This document shows positions 39,614 to 48,508 of a stretch of DNA of 64,000 nucleotides, in pieces. The stretch spans positions 74,811 through 138,810 of the forward strand of contig NZ_JBQCHS010000018.1 of NCBI RefSeq assembly GCF_051954455.1, given 5' to 3'. The stretch comes from Pseudolysinimonas sp051954455 (lineage in GTDB: Bacteria; Actinomycetota; Actinomycetes; Actinomycetales; Microbacteriaceae). Made by a program: the position numbers and the translations under genes. Positions within the stretch are counted from its first letter, which is position 1; each line of letters begins with the position of its first letter. The notes beneath the pieces are model-generated. The model searched no databases, was not told the DNA's origin, and saw only the letters and a list, made by a program, of their open reading frames with translations.

Positions 39614-40378
39614 GTGAGCGGCCATTCCAAGTGGGCGACGACCAAGCACAAGAAGGCGGTCATCGACCAGCGACGTGCGAAGTCCTTCGCCAAGCTCATC
39701 AAGAACATCGAGGTCGCAGCCAAGATGGGCGGCGCCGACCTGAGCGGCAACCCGACGCTCGTCGACGCCGTGCAGAAGGCCAAGAAGACCTCGGTGCCGA
39801 ACGACAACATCGACCGCGCCATCAAGCGCGGCGCCGGGCTCAGCGGCGAGTCGGTCGACTACCAGACGATCATGTACGAGGGCTACGGTCCCAATGGCGT
39901 CGCGCTCCTCATCGAGTGCCTCACCGACAACAAGAACCGCGCCGCGGCCGAGGTGCGCACTGCGATGACGCGGAACGGCGGCACGATGGCCGACCCGGGC
40001 AGCGTCGCCTACAACTTCAGCCGCAAGGGTGTCATCTCGATCACGAAGGCGGACGGCGTCTCCGAGGACTCGATCCTCGAGGCGGTCATGGACGCAGGCG
40101 TCGAGGACGTCGTGGACCAGGGCGGCGGTTTCGAGGTCCTCACCGACCCGTCGGAGCTGGTGGCCGCCCGCACGGCGCTCGTCGAGGCGGGCATCGACTA
40201 CGACTCGGCGGAGGCGGAGTTCGTGCCCGGCGTCCAGGTGCCGGTCGACGCCGACACGGCCCGCAAGGTGTTCCGGCTGATCGACGCGCTCGAGGACAGC
40301 GACGACGTGCAGAACGTCTTCTCCAACCTCGAGATCCCGGCCGACGTCCAGGCCGAGCTCGACGCGGACGACGAGTAG
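39614..40378 (+). CDS. yebC: YebC/PmpR-family DNA-binding protein
   Basis: 254 residues. SGHSKWATTKHKKAVIDQRR at the N-terminus, YEGYGPNGVALLIECLTDN and TMADPGSVAYNF identify the family. Members act as transcription regulators, and some help ribosomes at polyproline stretches. GTG 39614 has RBS GAAGGA. It precedes ruvCAB, the conserved actinobacterial arrangement. Confidence 0.96.
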   Translation: MSGHSKWATTKHKKAVIDQRRAKSFAKLIKNIEVAAKMGGADLSGNPTLVDAVQKAKKTSVPNDNIDRAIKRGAGLSGESVDYQTIMYEGYGPNGVALLIECLTDNKNRAAAEVRTAMTRNGGTMADPGSVAYNFSRKGVISITKADGVSEDSILEAVMDAGVEDVVDQGGGFEVLTDPSELVAARTALVEAGIDYDSAEAEFVPGVQVPVDADTARKVFRLIDALEDSDDVQNVFSNLEIPADVQAELDADDE

Positions 40379-40402
40379 CACGGCGGCCCGGGGGAGCGGC
40401 CG

Positions 40403-40957
40403 ATGCGCGTGCTGGGGATCGATCCGGGCCTGACCCGATGCGGCGTCGGCGTCGTGGACGTCGCGCCCGATCGCTCGGCCACGCTCGTGCACGTCAGCGT
40501 GATCCGGACCGCGCCGGAGGAGCCGATCGAGCTCCGCCTGCTGGCGGTGGCGCGCGGCATCGCGACCGCGCTCGACGCGTACCAGCCCAACGCCCTCGCC
40601 GTCGAGCGCATGTTCGCCCAGCACAATCTCCGCACCGTCATCGGCACGGCCCAGGCCTCCGGCGTCGCGCTGGCCGCCGCCGCCGAACGCGGTCTGCCGG
40701 TCGGCCTGCACACCCCGAGCGAGGTGAAGGCCGCGATCACCGGGTACGGCAACGCGCAGAAGGCGCAGGTCGGGACCATGGTCGCGCGGGTGCTCGGGCT
40801 CGCGAAGGTGCCGAAACCGGCTGACGCGTCGGACGCGCTTGCGCTCGCCATCTGCCACGCATGGCGGGGCGCGCCCTTCACCCCCGCCGCCGACCCGGGG
40901 CTGCTCACCCCCGCCCAGCGCGCGTGGCGGCAGGCCGAGGCGGCCGCCCGCTCCTAG
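40403..40957 (+). CDS. ruvC: Holliday junction endodeoxyribonuclease RuvC
   Basis: 184 residues. Resolves Holliday junctions by paired nicks. Acidic metal site: Asp7 (VLGIDPGLTRCG), Glu in AVERMFAQHN, and the C-terminal DASDALALAICH. Starts 24 nt after yebC. The stop codon lies inside the -10 hexamer of a promoter for ruvA. Confidence 0.96.
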   Translation: MRVLGIDPGLTRCGVGVVDVAPDRSATLVHVSVIRTAPEEPIELRLLAVARGIATALDAYQPNALAVERMFAQHNLRTVIGTAQASGVALAAAAERGLPVGLHTPSEVKAAITGYGNAQKAQVGTMVARVLGLAKVPKPADASDALALAICHAWRGAPFTPAADPGLLTPAQRAWRQAEAAARS

Positions 40958-40960
40958 GCT
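40955..40960 (+). promoter_or_regulatory. -10 element for ruvAB embedded in the ruvC stop codon
   Basis: TAGGCT at 40955-40960, with TAG being the ruvC stop; the ruvA ATG is 6 nt downstream with no Shine-Dalgarno. This fits a leaderless ruvA transcript. Confidence 0.5.
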
Positions 40961-40966
40961 GGCGGC

Positions 40967-41578
40967 ATGATCTCGTCGGTCCGCGGTGCCGTGCTGTCCG
41001 CCGGCGGCGGACTCGCCGTGATCGAGGTCGGGGGAGTCGGGCTCGCCGTGCAGGTGACGCCCCAGCACGCACTCACCCTGCGGATCGGCGAGGAGGCCCG
41101 CCTCCACACCGCGCTCATCGTGCGCGAGGACGACCTCAGCCTCTACGGCTTCGCGACGCCGGACGAACTCGTCGTCTTCGACCTGCTGCGCGGCGTCTCG
41201 GGCGTCGGCCCGAAGTCCGCGCTCGGCGTCCTCGCCACGCTCACCCCGCAGCAGGTCGCGCAGGCCGTCGCCGACGAGGACGACGCGCCCTTCCGCAAGG
41301 TGTCGGGCATCGGACCGAAGACCGCGAAGCTCATCGCCGTGTCGCTCGCGGGCAAGCTCGCGCCCGTCGCCGCGGCCGCCTCGGTGCCGAGCGGCGCCCC
41401 GGGCACGCAGGTCGCGTCGGCGGTCGTCGGAGCGCTCGTCGGGCTGGGCTGGAACGAGCGGGTCGCCGCGCAGACCGTCGAGGAGGCCGCGACCGAGGCG
41501 TCCGCGACCGACACGGCGTCGGTGCAGGCGCTCCTCCGGCTCGCCCTCGCACGGCTCGGACCGGGGGCCCGGCCGTGA
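40967..41578 (+). CDS. ruvA: Holliday junction branch migration protein RuvA
   Basis: 203 residues. Binds four-way junctions and recruits RuvB. Domain I ISSVRGAVLSAGGGLAVIEV; helix-hairpin-helix GVSGVGPKSALGVLATL and SGIGPKTAKLIAVSL; C-terminal domain III (ALVGLGWNERVAAQTVEE) that contacts RuvB. ATG 40967 follows TAGGCT by 6 nt. Its stop overlaps the ruvB GTG (GTGA). Confidence 0.96.
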   Translation: MISSVRGAVLSAGGGLAVIEVGGVGLAVQVTPQHALTLRIGEEARLHTALIVREDDLSLYGFATPDELVVFDLLRGVSGVGPKSALGVLATLTPQQVAQAVADEDDAPFRKVSGIGPKTAKLIAVSLAGKLAPVAAAASVPSGAPGTQVASAVVGALVGLGWNERVAAQTVEEAATEASATDTASVQALLRLALARLGPGARP

Positions 41579-42636
41579 GCGACGACGACCTGGACGGCGA
41601 CGCGCCGGGCGTGGAGAGCCTCAGCGTGGACGGCCTGGTCCGGCCGACCCCCGAGTCGGAGGCCGAACTCGCCTTCGAAGGGGCGCTCCGTCCGCGCTCG
41701 CTCGCCGAGTTCGTCGGGCAGGCGAAGGTCCGCGGGCAGCTGCAGCTGCTGCTCGACGCGGCCGCGATCCAGCAGCGCACGCCCGACCACATCCTGCTCG
41801 CCGGCCCGCCCGGGCTCGGCAAGACGACACTCGCGATGATCGTGGCGCACGAGTCGGGTCGTCCGCTGCGCATGTCGAGCGGGCCCGCGATCCAGCACGC
41901 CGGCGACCTCGCGGCCCTGCTCTCGAGCCTCGTCGCGGGCGAGGTCCTCTTCATCGACGAGATCCACCGCATGGCGCGCAGCGCCGAGGAGATGCTCTAC
42001 CTCGCGATGGAGGACTTCCGGATCGACATCATGGTCGGCAAGGGCGCCGGCGCGACCAGCATCCCGCTCGATCTCGCGCCGTTCACGATGGTCGGCGCCA
42101 CCACGCGCTCCGGGCTCCTGCCGAATCCGCTGCGCGACCGCTTCGGCTTCACCGCCAACCTCGAGTTCTACGGCGACCACGAGCTCGACCAGGTGCTCGC
42201 CCGCGCTGCCCGCATGCTCGAGCTCGACATCGAGCCGGCCGCCCGCCGCGAGATCGCGACCCGCAGCCGCGGCACCCCGCGCATCGCCAACCGGCTGCTC
42301 CGCCGCGTCCGCGACTACGCGATCGTGCACGGCGGCCGCGCCGACCTCTCGGCCGTGCGCACCGCGCTCGAGCTCTACGACGTCGACGCCATGGGGCTCG
42401 ACCGGCTGGACCGCGCGGTGCTCGACACGATCGTCACCCGGTTCGACGGCGGCCCGGTCGGTCTCAACACCCTCGCGGTGTCGGTCGGGGAGGAGCCCGA
42501 GACGATCGAGTCGGTCGTCGAGCCCTTCCTCGTGCGGATCGGGATGCTGACGCGCACGCCCCGCGGCCGCGTCGCGACCCGCCGCGCGTGGGACCACCTC
42601 GGGGTCCGCCGCCCCGACACGGGGGCGCTGTTCTGA
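41575..42636 (+). CDS. ruvB: Holliday junction branch migration ATPase RuvB
   Basis: 353 residues. AAA+ hexameric motor: Walker A LLAGPPGLGKTTLA, Walker B LFIDEIHRM, sensor TMVGATTRSG, arginine finger region LPNPLRDRFG and a C-terminal winged helix (TPRGRVATRRAWDHLG). GTG 41575 overlaps the ruvA stop. An acidic N-terminal extension of about 25 residues is usual in actinobacteria. Confidence 0.97.
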   Translation: MSDDDLDGDAPGVESLSVDGLVRPTPESEAELAFEGALRPRSLAEFVGQAKVRGQLQLLLDAAAIQQRTPDHILLAGPPGLGKTTLAMIVAHESGRPLRMSSGPAIQHAGDLAALLSSLVAGEVLFIDEIHRMARSAEEMLYLAMEDFRIDIMVGKGAGATSIPLDLAPFTMVGATTRSGLLPNPLRDRFGFTANLEFYGDHELDQVLARAARMLELDIEPAARREIATRSRGTPRIANRLLRRVRDYAIVHGGRADLSAVRTALELYDVDAMGLDRLDRAVLDTIVTRFDGGPVGLNTLAVSVGEEPETIESVVEPFLVRIGMLTRTPRGRVATRRAWDHLGVRRPDTGALF

Positions 42637-42723
42637 ATGGCGTATGCTTCCGGGGAACCGCACAGCCGCCTTGTCTAGGCTCGGCCGCGATCTCCCACCA
42701 TCCCGGAAGGCTCCAACGCCCCC

Positions 42724-43269
42724 ATGTCCTCCCTCGCCACGCTTCTCCCTGCTGCCACCACGCCCACGTCGTCGGGCAACTTCTTCCAGGACAACTTCCT
42801 GACGATCGCGCTGGTCCTCGTGCTGGCCGTGATGGTGATCTTCATGGTCCGCAACTCGCGCAAGCGCAAGCGCGACGCGGAGGAGCTGCAGAACAAGTTC
42901 GTGCCGGGCGCCGAGGTCATGACGCAGCACGGCATCTACGGCACGCTCGTCTCGGTCGACGAGGAGAAGAACGAGGCGATCATCGAGACGACGCCGGGCA
43001 CCCGCCTCCGCGTGCACCGCCAGACCGTCGCCCGCGTGATCGACCCGGTCGACATCGACCCGGAGAAGGACATCGTCCACGACGAGGAGCCCGCCTCGAC
43101 CGAGGCGCCCGAGTTCGGGGAGCGCGTCGTCGACGAGACCCCGGCCGCGACCGACGCCGAGGAGAGCAAGCCGGCCCCCGCGCCGCGCACCTCCGCCGCG
43201 AGCACCCGCAGCACGTCCTCGACCGCGAAGCCGCGCAAGAAGCCCGCCGAGGGCGACGCGGCCGAGTAA
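42724..43269 (+). CDS. yajC: Preprotein translocase subunit YajC
   Basis: 181 residues: one membrane helix (TIALVLVLAVMVIFMVRNSRKRKR, about 28-45), the YajC core (VPGAEVMTQHGIYGTLVSVD) and a long acidic, Ala/Ser/Thr-rich tail of about 75 residues ending in a basic patch (TAKPRKKPAEGD). It works with SecDF at the Sec translocon. ATG 42724 lies 87 bp after ruvB. Confidence 0.9.
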   Translation: MSSLATLLPAATTPTSSGNFFQDNFLTIALVLVLAVMVIFMVRNSRKRKRDAEELQNKFVPGAEVMTQHGIYGTLVSVDEEKNEAIIETTPGTRLRVHRQTVARVIDPVDIDPEKDIVHDEEPASTEAPEFGERVVDETPAATDAEESKPAPAPRTSAASTRSTSSTAKPRKKPAEGDAAE

Positions 43270-43380
43270 GGCGAGGCGGACTCCGCCTCTCCGTTACCCT
43301 GGTCACCGGCTCGGCGCTGACGTCGGGCGAGGCCGCAGCCGAGCCGACGCTCGCGCGCTCGAAGAAAGCAGAACGACCCC

Positions 43381-45135
43381 GTGGCAACCAGAACGACGCC
43401 GGTCCGCAGCGCCTGGAGGGCGCTCGCCTGGCTCCTGGCGATCGTCGTCATCCTGGGCGGGATCCTCACCGCCGGCGTCATCTGGTGGAAGTGGACGCCG
43501 GTCCCGCAGCTCGGCCTCGACCTCCAGGGCGGCACCGAGATCATCCTGACGCCGAAGACCGAGGGCAACCAGGCGGTCACCTCGGACCAGCTCAATCAGG
43601 CCGTGGCGATCATCCGCCAGCGCATCGGCGGCCTCTCCGAGGCCGAGGTGAGCACGCAGGGCAGCTCGAACATCCTCATCGAGCTCCCGGGCAACCCCGA
43701 CAAGGCGCTGCTCCAGCGCGTCGAGTCGGCGTCGAAGATGGAGTTCCGCGCGGTCCTCCTGACCGGCCAGCCCTCGAATCAGAGCGTCGGCGCCTCCGGA
43801 TCGCCGTCGCCGAGCGCCTCCGGCTCCGCGTCCGCCACCCCCTCGCCGTCGCTCGCCGACACCCCCACCGCGAAGCCGACGGACGGCAGCGACCTCAACT
43901 GGGTCACCCCGGCGCTTCAGCAGCAGTTCACGAACGTCGACTGCTCGAAGATCAACGCGGCCAACACGAACACGGCCCCCGCGGACAAGCCGCTCGTCAC
44001 CTGCTCCGACGACGGCACCCAGACCTTCCTGCTCGGCCCGGTGGAGGTCGAGGGCTCCACGATATCGGACGCCACCGCGGGCACGATCCAGTCGAGCCAG
44101 GGCGTCAACGCCGGTCAGTGGGCGGTCAACATCGTCTTCAACGGCCAGGGCACCAAGAACTTCGCCGACGTCACCAAGCGACTCGTCAAGCTGCAGCAGC
44201 CGCGCAACCAGTTCGCGATCGTGCTCGACGGCAAGGTCATCTCGGCGCCGGCCACGCAGGCGGCGATCACCAACGGCAAGCCACAGATCACCGGATCGTT
44301 CAACCAGAAGTCCGCGACGGAGCTCGCGAATCAGCTCAAGTACGGCGCGCTCCCGGTCAACTTCACCGTGCAGAGCCGTGACACCATCGCGGCGACCCTC
44401 GGCGCGACCCAGCTGCAGAACGGCCTCATCGCAGGGCTGATCGGCCTCCTCCTCGTCGCCGTGTACTCGCTGTTCCAGTACCGGCTGCTCGGCCTCGTGA
44501 CCCTCGCCTCGCTCGTCGTCGCCGGCGTCATCACGTGGGAGTTCTTCGACATCCTGTCGTGGCAGAACGGCCTGCGCCTGTCGCTCGCCGGCGTCGCCGG
44601 CCTCATCGTCGCGATCGGCTTCACGGCCGACTCGTTCATCGTCTACTTCGAACGCATCCGCGACGAGCTGCGGGACGGCCGAGGGCTCGCGGGCGCGGTC
44701 GAGGCCGGTTGGAAGCGGGCGCTCCGCACGATCCTCGCCGCCAAGAGCGTCAACCTGCTGTCGGCGATCATCCTCTACGTGCTCGCGGTCGGGAACGTAC
44801 AGGGCTTCGCGCTGACGCTCGGCATCACGACCGTGATCGACGTGGTGATCGTCGTGCTGTTCACGCACCCGGTGCTGCGACTGCTGGCCACGACCCGGTT
44901 CTTCTCCAGCGGCCATCCGCTCTCCGGGCTCGATCCGACGGCACTCGGCGCCGTCTACCGGGGTCGAGCTGAGTTCCGGTTCTCGGAGGACGCGCGCCGC
45001 GCCGGCGCCAGCCGCGAGGCCGGACGCCGCCAGACGATCGCGGAGCGCAAGGCCGCGGAGCTGGAGGCACAGAAGGCGGCCGGCTCGAAGGCCGGCGCGT
45101 CGAAGTCGGGCGCCGGGAAGGGCGGGAAGCGCTGA
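43381..45135 (+). CDS. secD: Protein translocase subunit SecD
   Basis: 584 residues. Uses proton-motive force to help release exported proteins. N-terminal helix, then GLDLQGGTEIILTP, the P1 domain, and a C-terminal six-helix RND-like region (IGFTADSFIVYFERIRDEL). A Ser/Pro/Thr-rich insertion at about 140-170 (SASATPSPSLADTPTAKP) interrupts P1. A basic tail with repeated KAGASKSGAGKGG ends the protein. Coupled to secF by TGATG. Confidence 0.95.
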   Translation: MATRTTPVRSAWRALAWLLAIVVILGGILTAGVIWWKWTPVPQLGLDLQGGTEIILTPKTEGNQAVTSDQLNQAVAIIRQRIGGLSEAEVSTQGSSNILIELPGNPDKALLQRVESASKMEFRAVLLTGQPSNQSVGASGSPSPSASGSASATPSPSLADTPTAKPTDGSDLNWVTPALQQQFTNVDCSKINAANTNTAPADKPLVTCSDDGTQTFLLGPVEVEGSTISDATAGTIQSSQGVNAGQWAVNIVFNGQGTKNFADVTKRLVKLQQPRNQFAIVLDGKVISAPATQAAITNGKPQITGSFNQKSATELANQLKYGALPVNFTVQSRDTIAATLGATQLQNGLIAGLIGLLLVAVYSLFQYRLLGLVTLASLVVAGVITWEFFDILSWQNGLRLSLAGVAGLIVAIGFTADSFIVYFERIRDELRDGRGLAGAVEAGWKRALRTILAAKSVNLLSAIILYVLAVGNVQGFALTLGITTVIDVVIVVLFTHPVLRLLATTRFFSSGHPLSGLDPTALGAVYRGRAEFRFSEDARRAGASREAGRRQTIAERKAAELEAQKAAGSKAGASKSGAGKGGKR

Positions 45136-46142
45136 TGGCCAGCTTCGCCAAGTTCGGCAACGACCTCTACACCGGGGCGCGGTCGGTCGACTTCGTCGGC
45201 CGCCGGCGCGTCTGGTACGCGATCGCCGCGGTGCTCATCGTGCTCTCGATCGCGATCCCGTTCATCCGCGGCGGCGGCGACTTCGCCCGCGGCTTCGACT
45301 TCGGCATCGACTTCACCGGCGGGTCGCAGTTCCAGATCGCGAACGCGAACTCCAAGAACACGATCCTCGGGCAGGACGCGGTCAAGCAGGTCGCACCCCG
45401 ATCGAACGTCACCGTCACCACGGCGGGCGGCAACGGCATCCAGGTTCAGACCGACAAGCTGAGCGACAAGCAGACGCAGGCCGTCACTGCGGCCCTCGCC
45501 AAGACCTACGGCGTGCAGGAGAAGGAGGTCACCAACTCCTTCATCGGCGCCACCTGGGGCGCCGACGTCACCGGCAACGCCCTCCGGGCCCTCATCGTCT
45601 TCGTCATCTTCGCCGCGGTGCTCATGGCGCTCTATTTCCGCACCTGGAAGATGTCGGCCGCCGCGATCATCGCCCTCCTGCACGACCTCATCATCACGGC
45701 AGGGGTGTACGCCGCCACCGGGTTCACGATCACGCCGGCGACGATCATCGGATTCCTCACGATCCTCGGCTACTCGCTGTACGACACCGTCGTGGTCTTC
45801 GACAAGATCCGCGAGAACACCAGCGAACTGAGCGACGACTCGCCGCGGACCTTCGGCGAGGCCGTCAACCTCGCCGTCAACCAGACGCTCGTCCGGTCGA
45901 TCAACACCGGCGTCGTCGCGGCGCTGCCGGTTGCGGCGATCCTCTTCATCGGATCGTTCATCCTCGGCGCGGACACGCTGAAGGAGATCTCGCTCGCGCT
46001 GTTCGTCGGCACCGTGGTCAGCACCTACTCGACGCCGTTCGTCGCGTCGCCGCTGTACGCGCAGTTCCGCTCGAACGAGCCGGCGATCCGGCAGCGGGAT
46101 GAGCGGGCCCGTCGGCTCCGCGCGCGGAACGTCGAGGCGTAA
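45135..46142 (+). CDS. secF: Protein translocase subunit SecF
   Basis: 335 residues, six membrane helices with SecF landmarks GFDFGIDFTGGSQFQI, LHDLIITAGVYAATG, GYSLYDTVVVFDKIRENT and NTGVVAALPVAAILF. ATG shares a base with the secD stop. It forms the SecDF complex with the upstream subunit. 77 bp separate it from rel. Confidence 0.96.
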   Translation: MASFAKFGNDLYTGARSVDFVGRRRVWYAIAAVLIVLSIAIPFIRGGGDFARGFDFGIDFTGGSQFQIANANSKNTILGQDAVKQVAPRSNVTVTTAGGNGIQVQTDKLSDKQTQAVTAALAKTYGVQEKEVTNSFIGATWGADVTGNALRALIVFVIFAAVLMALYFRTWKMSAAAIIALLHDLIITAGVYAATGFTITPATIIGFLTILGYSLYDTVVVFDKIRENTSELSDDSPRTFGEAVNLAVNQTLVRSINTGVVAALPVAAILFIGSFILGADTLKEISLALFVGTVVSTYSTPFVASPLYAQFRSNEPAIRQRDERARRLRARNVEA

Positions 46143-46192
46143 TCCGCGTGCACGCCGTCGGCGAACGTCCGGTGCCCTGCGGCCGCCGCTCC

Positions 46193-46198
46193 TAGACT
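46193..46198 (+). promoter_or_regulatory. -10 element of rel
   Basis: TAGACT, 21 nt before ATG 46220. The short leader holds a GGAGGTGG ribosome site. Confidence 0.55.
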
Positions 46199-46219
46199 GA
46201 GCGGATCGGAGGTGGTCGG

Positions 46220-48508
46220 ATGACGCAGACGCAGTCGCCGCGTCCCACGACGCCCGCGTCGACCTCGGCGACCCAGACCTCCGCGCTGCGAGCCCTCCTG
46301 CCGCGCATCTTCTCCCGCGCCGACCGCTCCACCCGTTCGATCGACGCCGTCATCAAGACGGTACGCTCGCACCACCCGAAGGGCGACTTCGCGCTCATCG
46401 AGCGGGCCTACGCGACCGCGGATCGCGCGCACGCCGGCCAGAAGCGCAAGAGCGGCGAACCCTACATCACCCACCCGGTGGCGGTGGCGCAGATCCTCGC
46501 CGACCTTGGCATCGGCTCGAAGACGATCGCGGCCGCGCTGCTCCACGACACCGTCGAGGACACCGACTACCAGCTCGATCAGCTCCGCGCCGACTTCGGC
46601 GACGAGATCGCGATGCTCGTCGACGGCGTCACCAAGCTCGACAAGCTGAAGTACGGCGACAGCGCCCAGGCGGAGACCGTCCGCAAGATGGTCGTCGCGA
46701 TGTCGAAGGACATCCGGGTGCTCGTGATCAAGCTCGCCGACCGCCTGCACAACGCGCGGACGTGGGGCTTCGTCCCGGAGGAGTCCGCGCGGCGGAAGGC
46801 GCAGGAGACCCTCGAGATCTACGCGCCGCTCGCGCACCGGCTCGGCATCCAGACGATCAAGTGGGAGCTCGAAGATCTCTCGTTCGCCGTGCTGTATCCC
46901 AAGCTCTACGTGGAGATCGAGAATCTCGTCAAGCAGCGTTCTCCCGAGCGGGAACGGGTCGTTCAGCAGGTGACGGATGCCATCAACGACGATCTGAAGT
47001 CTGCCAAGATCCGCGGCAAGGTCGTCGGCAGGCCGAAGCAGTACTACTCGATCTATCAGAAGATGGTCGTTCGCGGGCGCGAGTTCGACGAGATCTACGA
47101 CCTCGTCGGCATCCGGGTCATCGTCAACTCCGTGCGTGACTGCTACGCCGTTCTCGGGCAGATCCACGCGAGGTGGACGCCGATGCCAGGCCGCTTCAAG
47201 GACTACGTCGCCACCCCGAAGTTCAACCTGTACCAATCGCTGCACACGACGGTCATCGGGCCGGAGGGTCGTGCGGTCGAGATCCAGATCCGCACCGAGG
47301 AGATGCACCAGCGCGCCGAGTTCGGTGTCGCTGCGCACTGGAAGTACAAGGAGCGCGTCGCCGGCGGCAAGTCCGACGACATCGGCAAGGTCGATACCGA
47401 CATGGCGTGGCTTGCGCACATCTCGGACTGGCAGGCAGAGACAGCGGATCCCAGCGAGTTCCTCGACTCGCTCCGATTCGAGATCGGTGCGAAGGAGGTC
47501 TACGTCTTCACCCCGAAGGGCAGGGTGATCGGGCTGCCCTCCGGCGCCACTCCCGTGGACTTCGCGTACGCGGTGCACACCGAGGTCGGTCACCGCACCA
47601 TGGGCGCAAAGGTGAACGGACGCCTCGTCCCGCTGGAGTCGCCGCTCTCGACCGGTGATGTGGTCGAGGTGTTCACCTCGAAGAACCCGGACTCCGGTCC
47701 GAGCCAGGACTGGCTCAACTTCGTGAAGAGCCCACGGGCGCGCAACAAGATCCGACAGTGGTTCACGAAGGAGCGGCGCGACGAGGCGATCGAGCAGGGC
47801 AAGGATGCCATCGCCCGCGCCATGCGCAAGCAGAACCTGCCGCTGCAGCGACTGATGACGCAGGATTCGCTCGGCGAGGTCGCCGCGCAGATGAAGTACG
47901 ACGACGTGTCAGCGCTGTACGCCGCCATCGGCGAGGGGCATGTCAGCACCCAGTCGGTGCTGGAGAAGGTCGTGGCGTCACTGCAGTCGGAGACGGAGAG
48001 CGACGTCACGGAGCTGCCGCCGCCCGCCAGGGTGCGCGGGCGCAGGCTGCGCAACAGCGACTCCGGTGTGCTCGTGCGCGGGGCGCCGGACATCCTCGTC
48101 AAGCTCGCCAAGTGCTGCACACCGGTACCCGGCGACCCGATCGTCGGCTTCATCACGCGCGGCTCCGGAGTGAGCGTGCACCAGGCCGACTGCCACAACG
48201 TGCAGGAGCTGATGCGCGAACCGGAACGCATGATCGACGTGGAGTGGGCGCCGTCGTCGAAGAGCGTCTTCCTCGTGCAGATCCAGGTGGAGGCCCTCGA
48301 TCGGGCCGGGCTGCTCTCGGACGTCACTCGCGTGCTCTCCGAGCACCATGTGAACATCCTCTCGGCCACCGTCTCCACCTCGAGCGACCGTTTGGCGCTC
48401 AGTCGGTTCGTCTTCGAGATGGGCGACACCACGCATCTCGACCGGGTGCTCAACGCCGTGCGCAGGATCGACGCTGTCTACGACGTGTACCGGGTCAGCG
48501 CCGGCTGA
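46220..48508 (+). CDS. relA: Bifunctional (p)ppGpp synthetase/hydrolase Rel
   Basis: 762 residues: HD hydrolase (ALLHDTVEDT, His-Asp at 109-110), synthetase (YYSIYQKMVVRGREFDEIYD; YQSLHTTVIGPEG), TGS (VYVFTPKGRVIGLPSGATPV), zinc-finger-like CCTPVPGD and C-terminal ACT (AGLLSDVTRVLSEHHVNILS). All elements of the long RSH enzyme are present. From codon 218 (base 46,871) synonymous codon choice changes abruptly from purely G/C-ending to mixed, while the protein remains normal. The 3' end overlaps a convergent gene by 14 bp. Confidence 0.97.
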   Translation: MTQTQSPRPTTPASTSATQTSALRALLPRIFSRADRSTRSIDAVIKTVRSHHPKGDFALIERAYATADRAHAGQKRKSGEPYITHPVAVAQILADLGIGSKTIAAALLHDTVEDTDYQLDQLRADFGDEIAMLVDGVTKLDKLKYGDSAQAETVRKMVVAMSKDIRVLVIKLADRLHNARTWGFVPEESARRKAQETLEIYAPLAHRLGIQTIKWELEDLSFAVLYPKLYVEIENLVKQRSPERERVVQQVTDAINDDLKSAKIRGKVVGRPKQYYSIYQKMVVRGREFDEIYDLVGIRVIVNSVRDCYAVLGQIHARWTPMPGRFKDYVATPKFNLYQSLHTTVIGPEGRAVEIQIRTEEMHQRAEFGVAAHWKYKERVAGGKSDDIGKVDTDMAWLAHISDWQAETADPSEFLDSLRFEIGAKEVYVFTPKGRVIGLPSGATPVDFAYAVHTEVGHRTMGAKVNGRLVPLESPLSTGDVVEVFTSKNPDSGPSQDWLNFVKSPRARNKIRQWFTKERRDEAIEQGKDAIARAMRKQNLPLQRLMTQDSLGEVAAQMKYDDVSALYAAIGEGHVSTQSVLEKVVASLQSETESDVTELPPPARVRGRRLRNSDSGVLVRGAPDILVKLAKCCTPVPGDPIVGFITRGSGVSVHQADCHNVQELMREPERMIDVEWAPSSKSVFLVQIQVEALDRAGLLSDVTRVLSEHHVNILSATVSTSSDRLALSRFVFEMGDTTHLDRVLNAVRRIDAVYDVYRVSAG

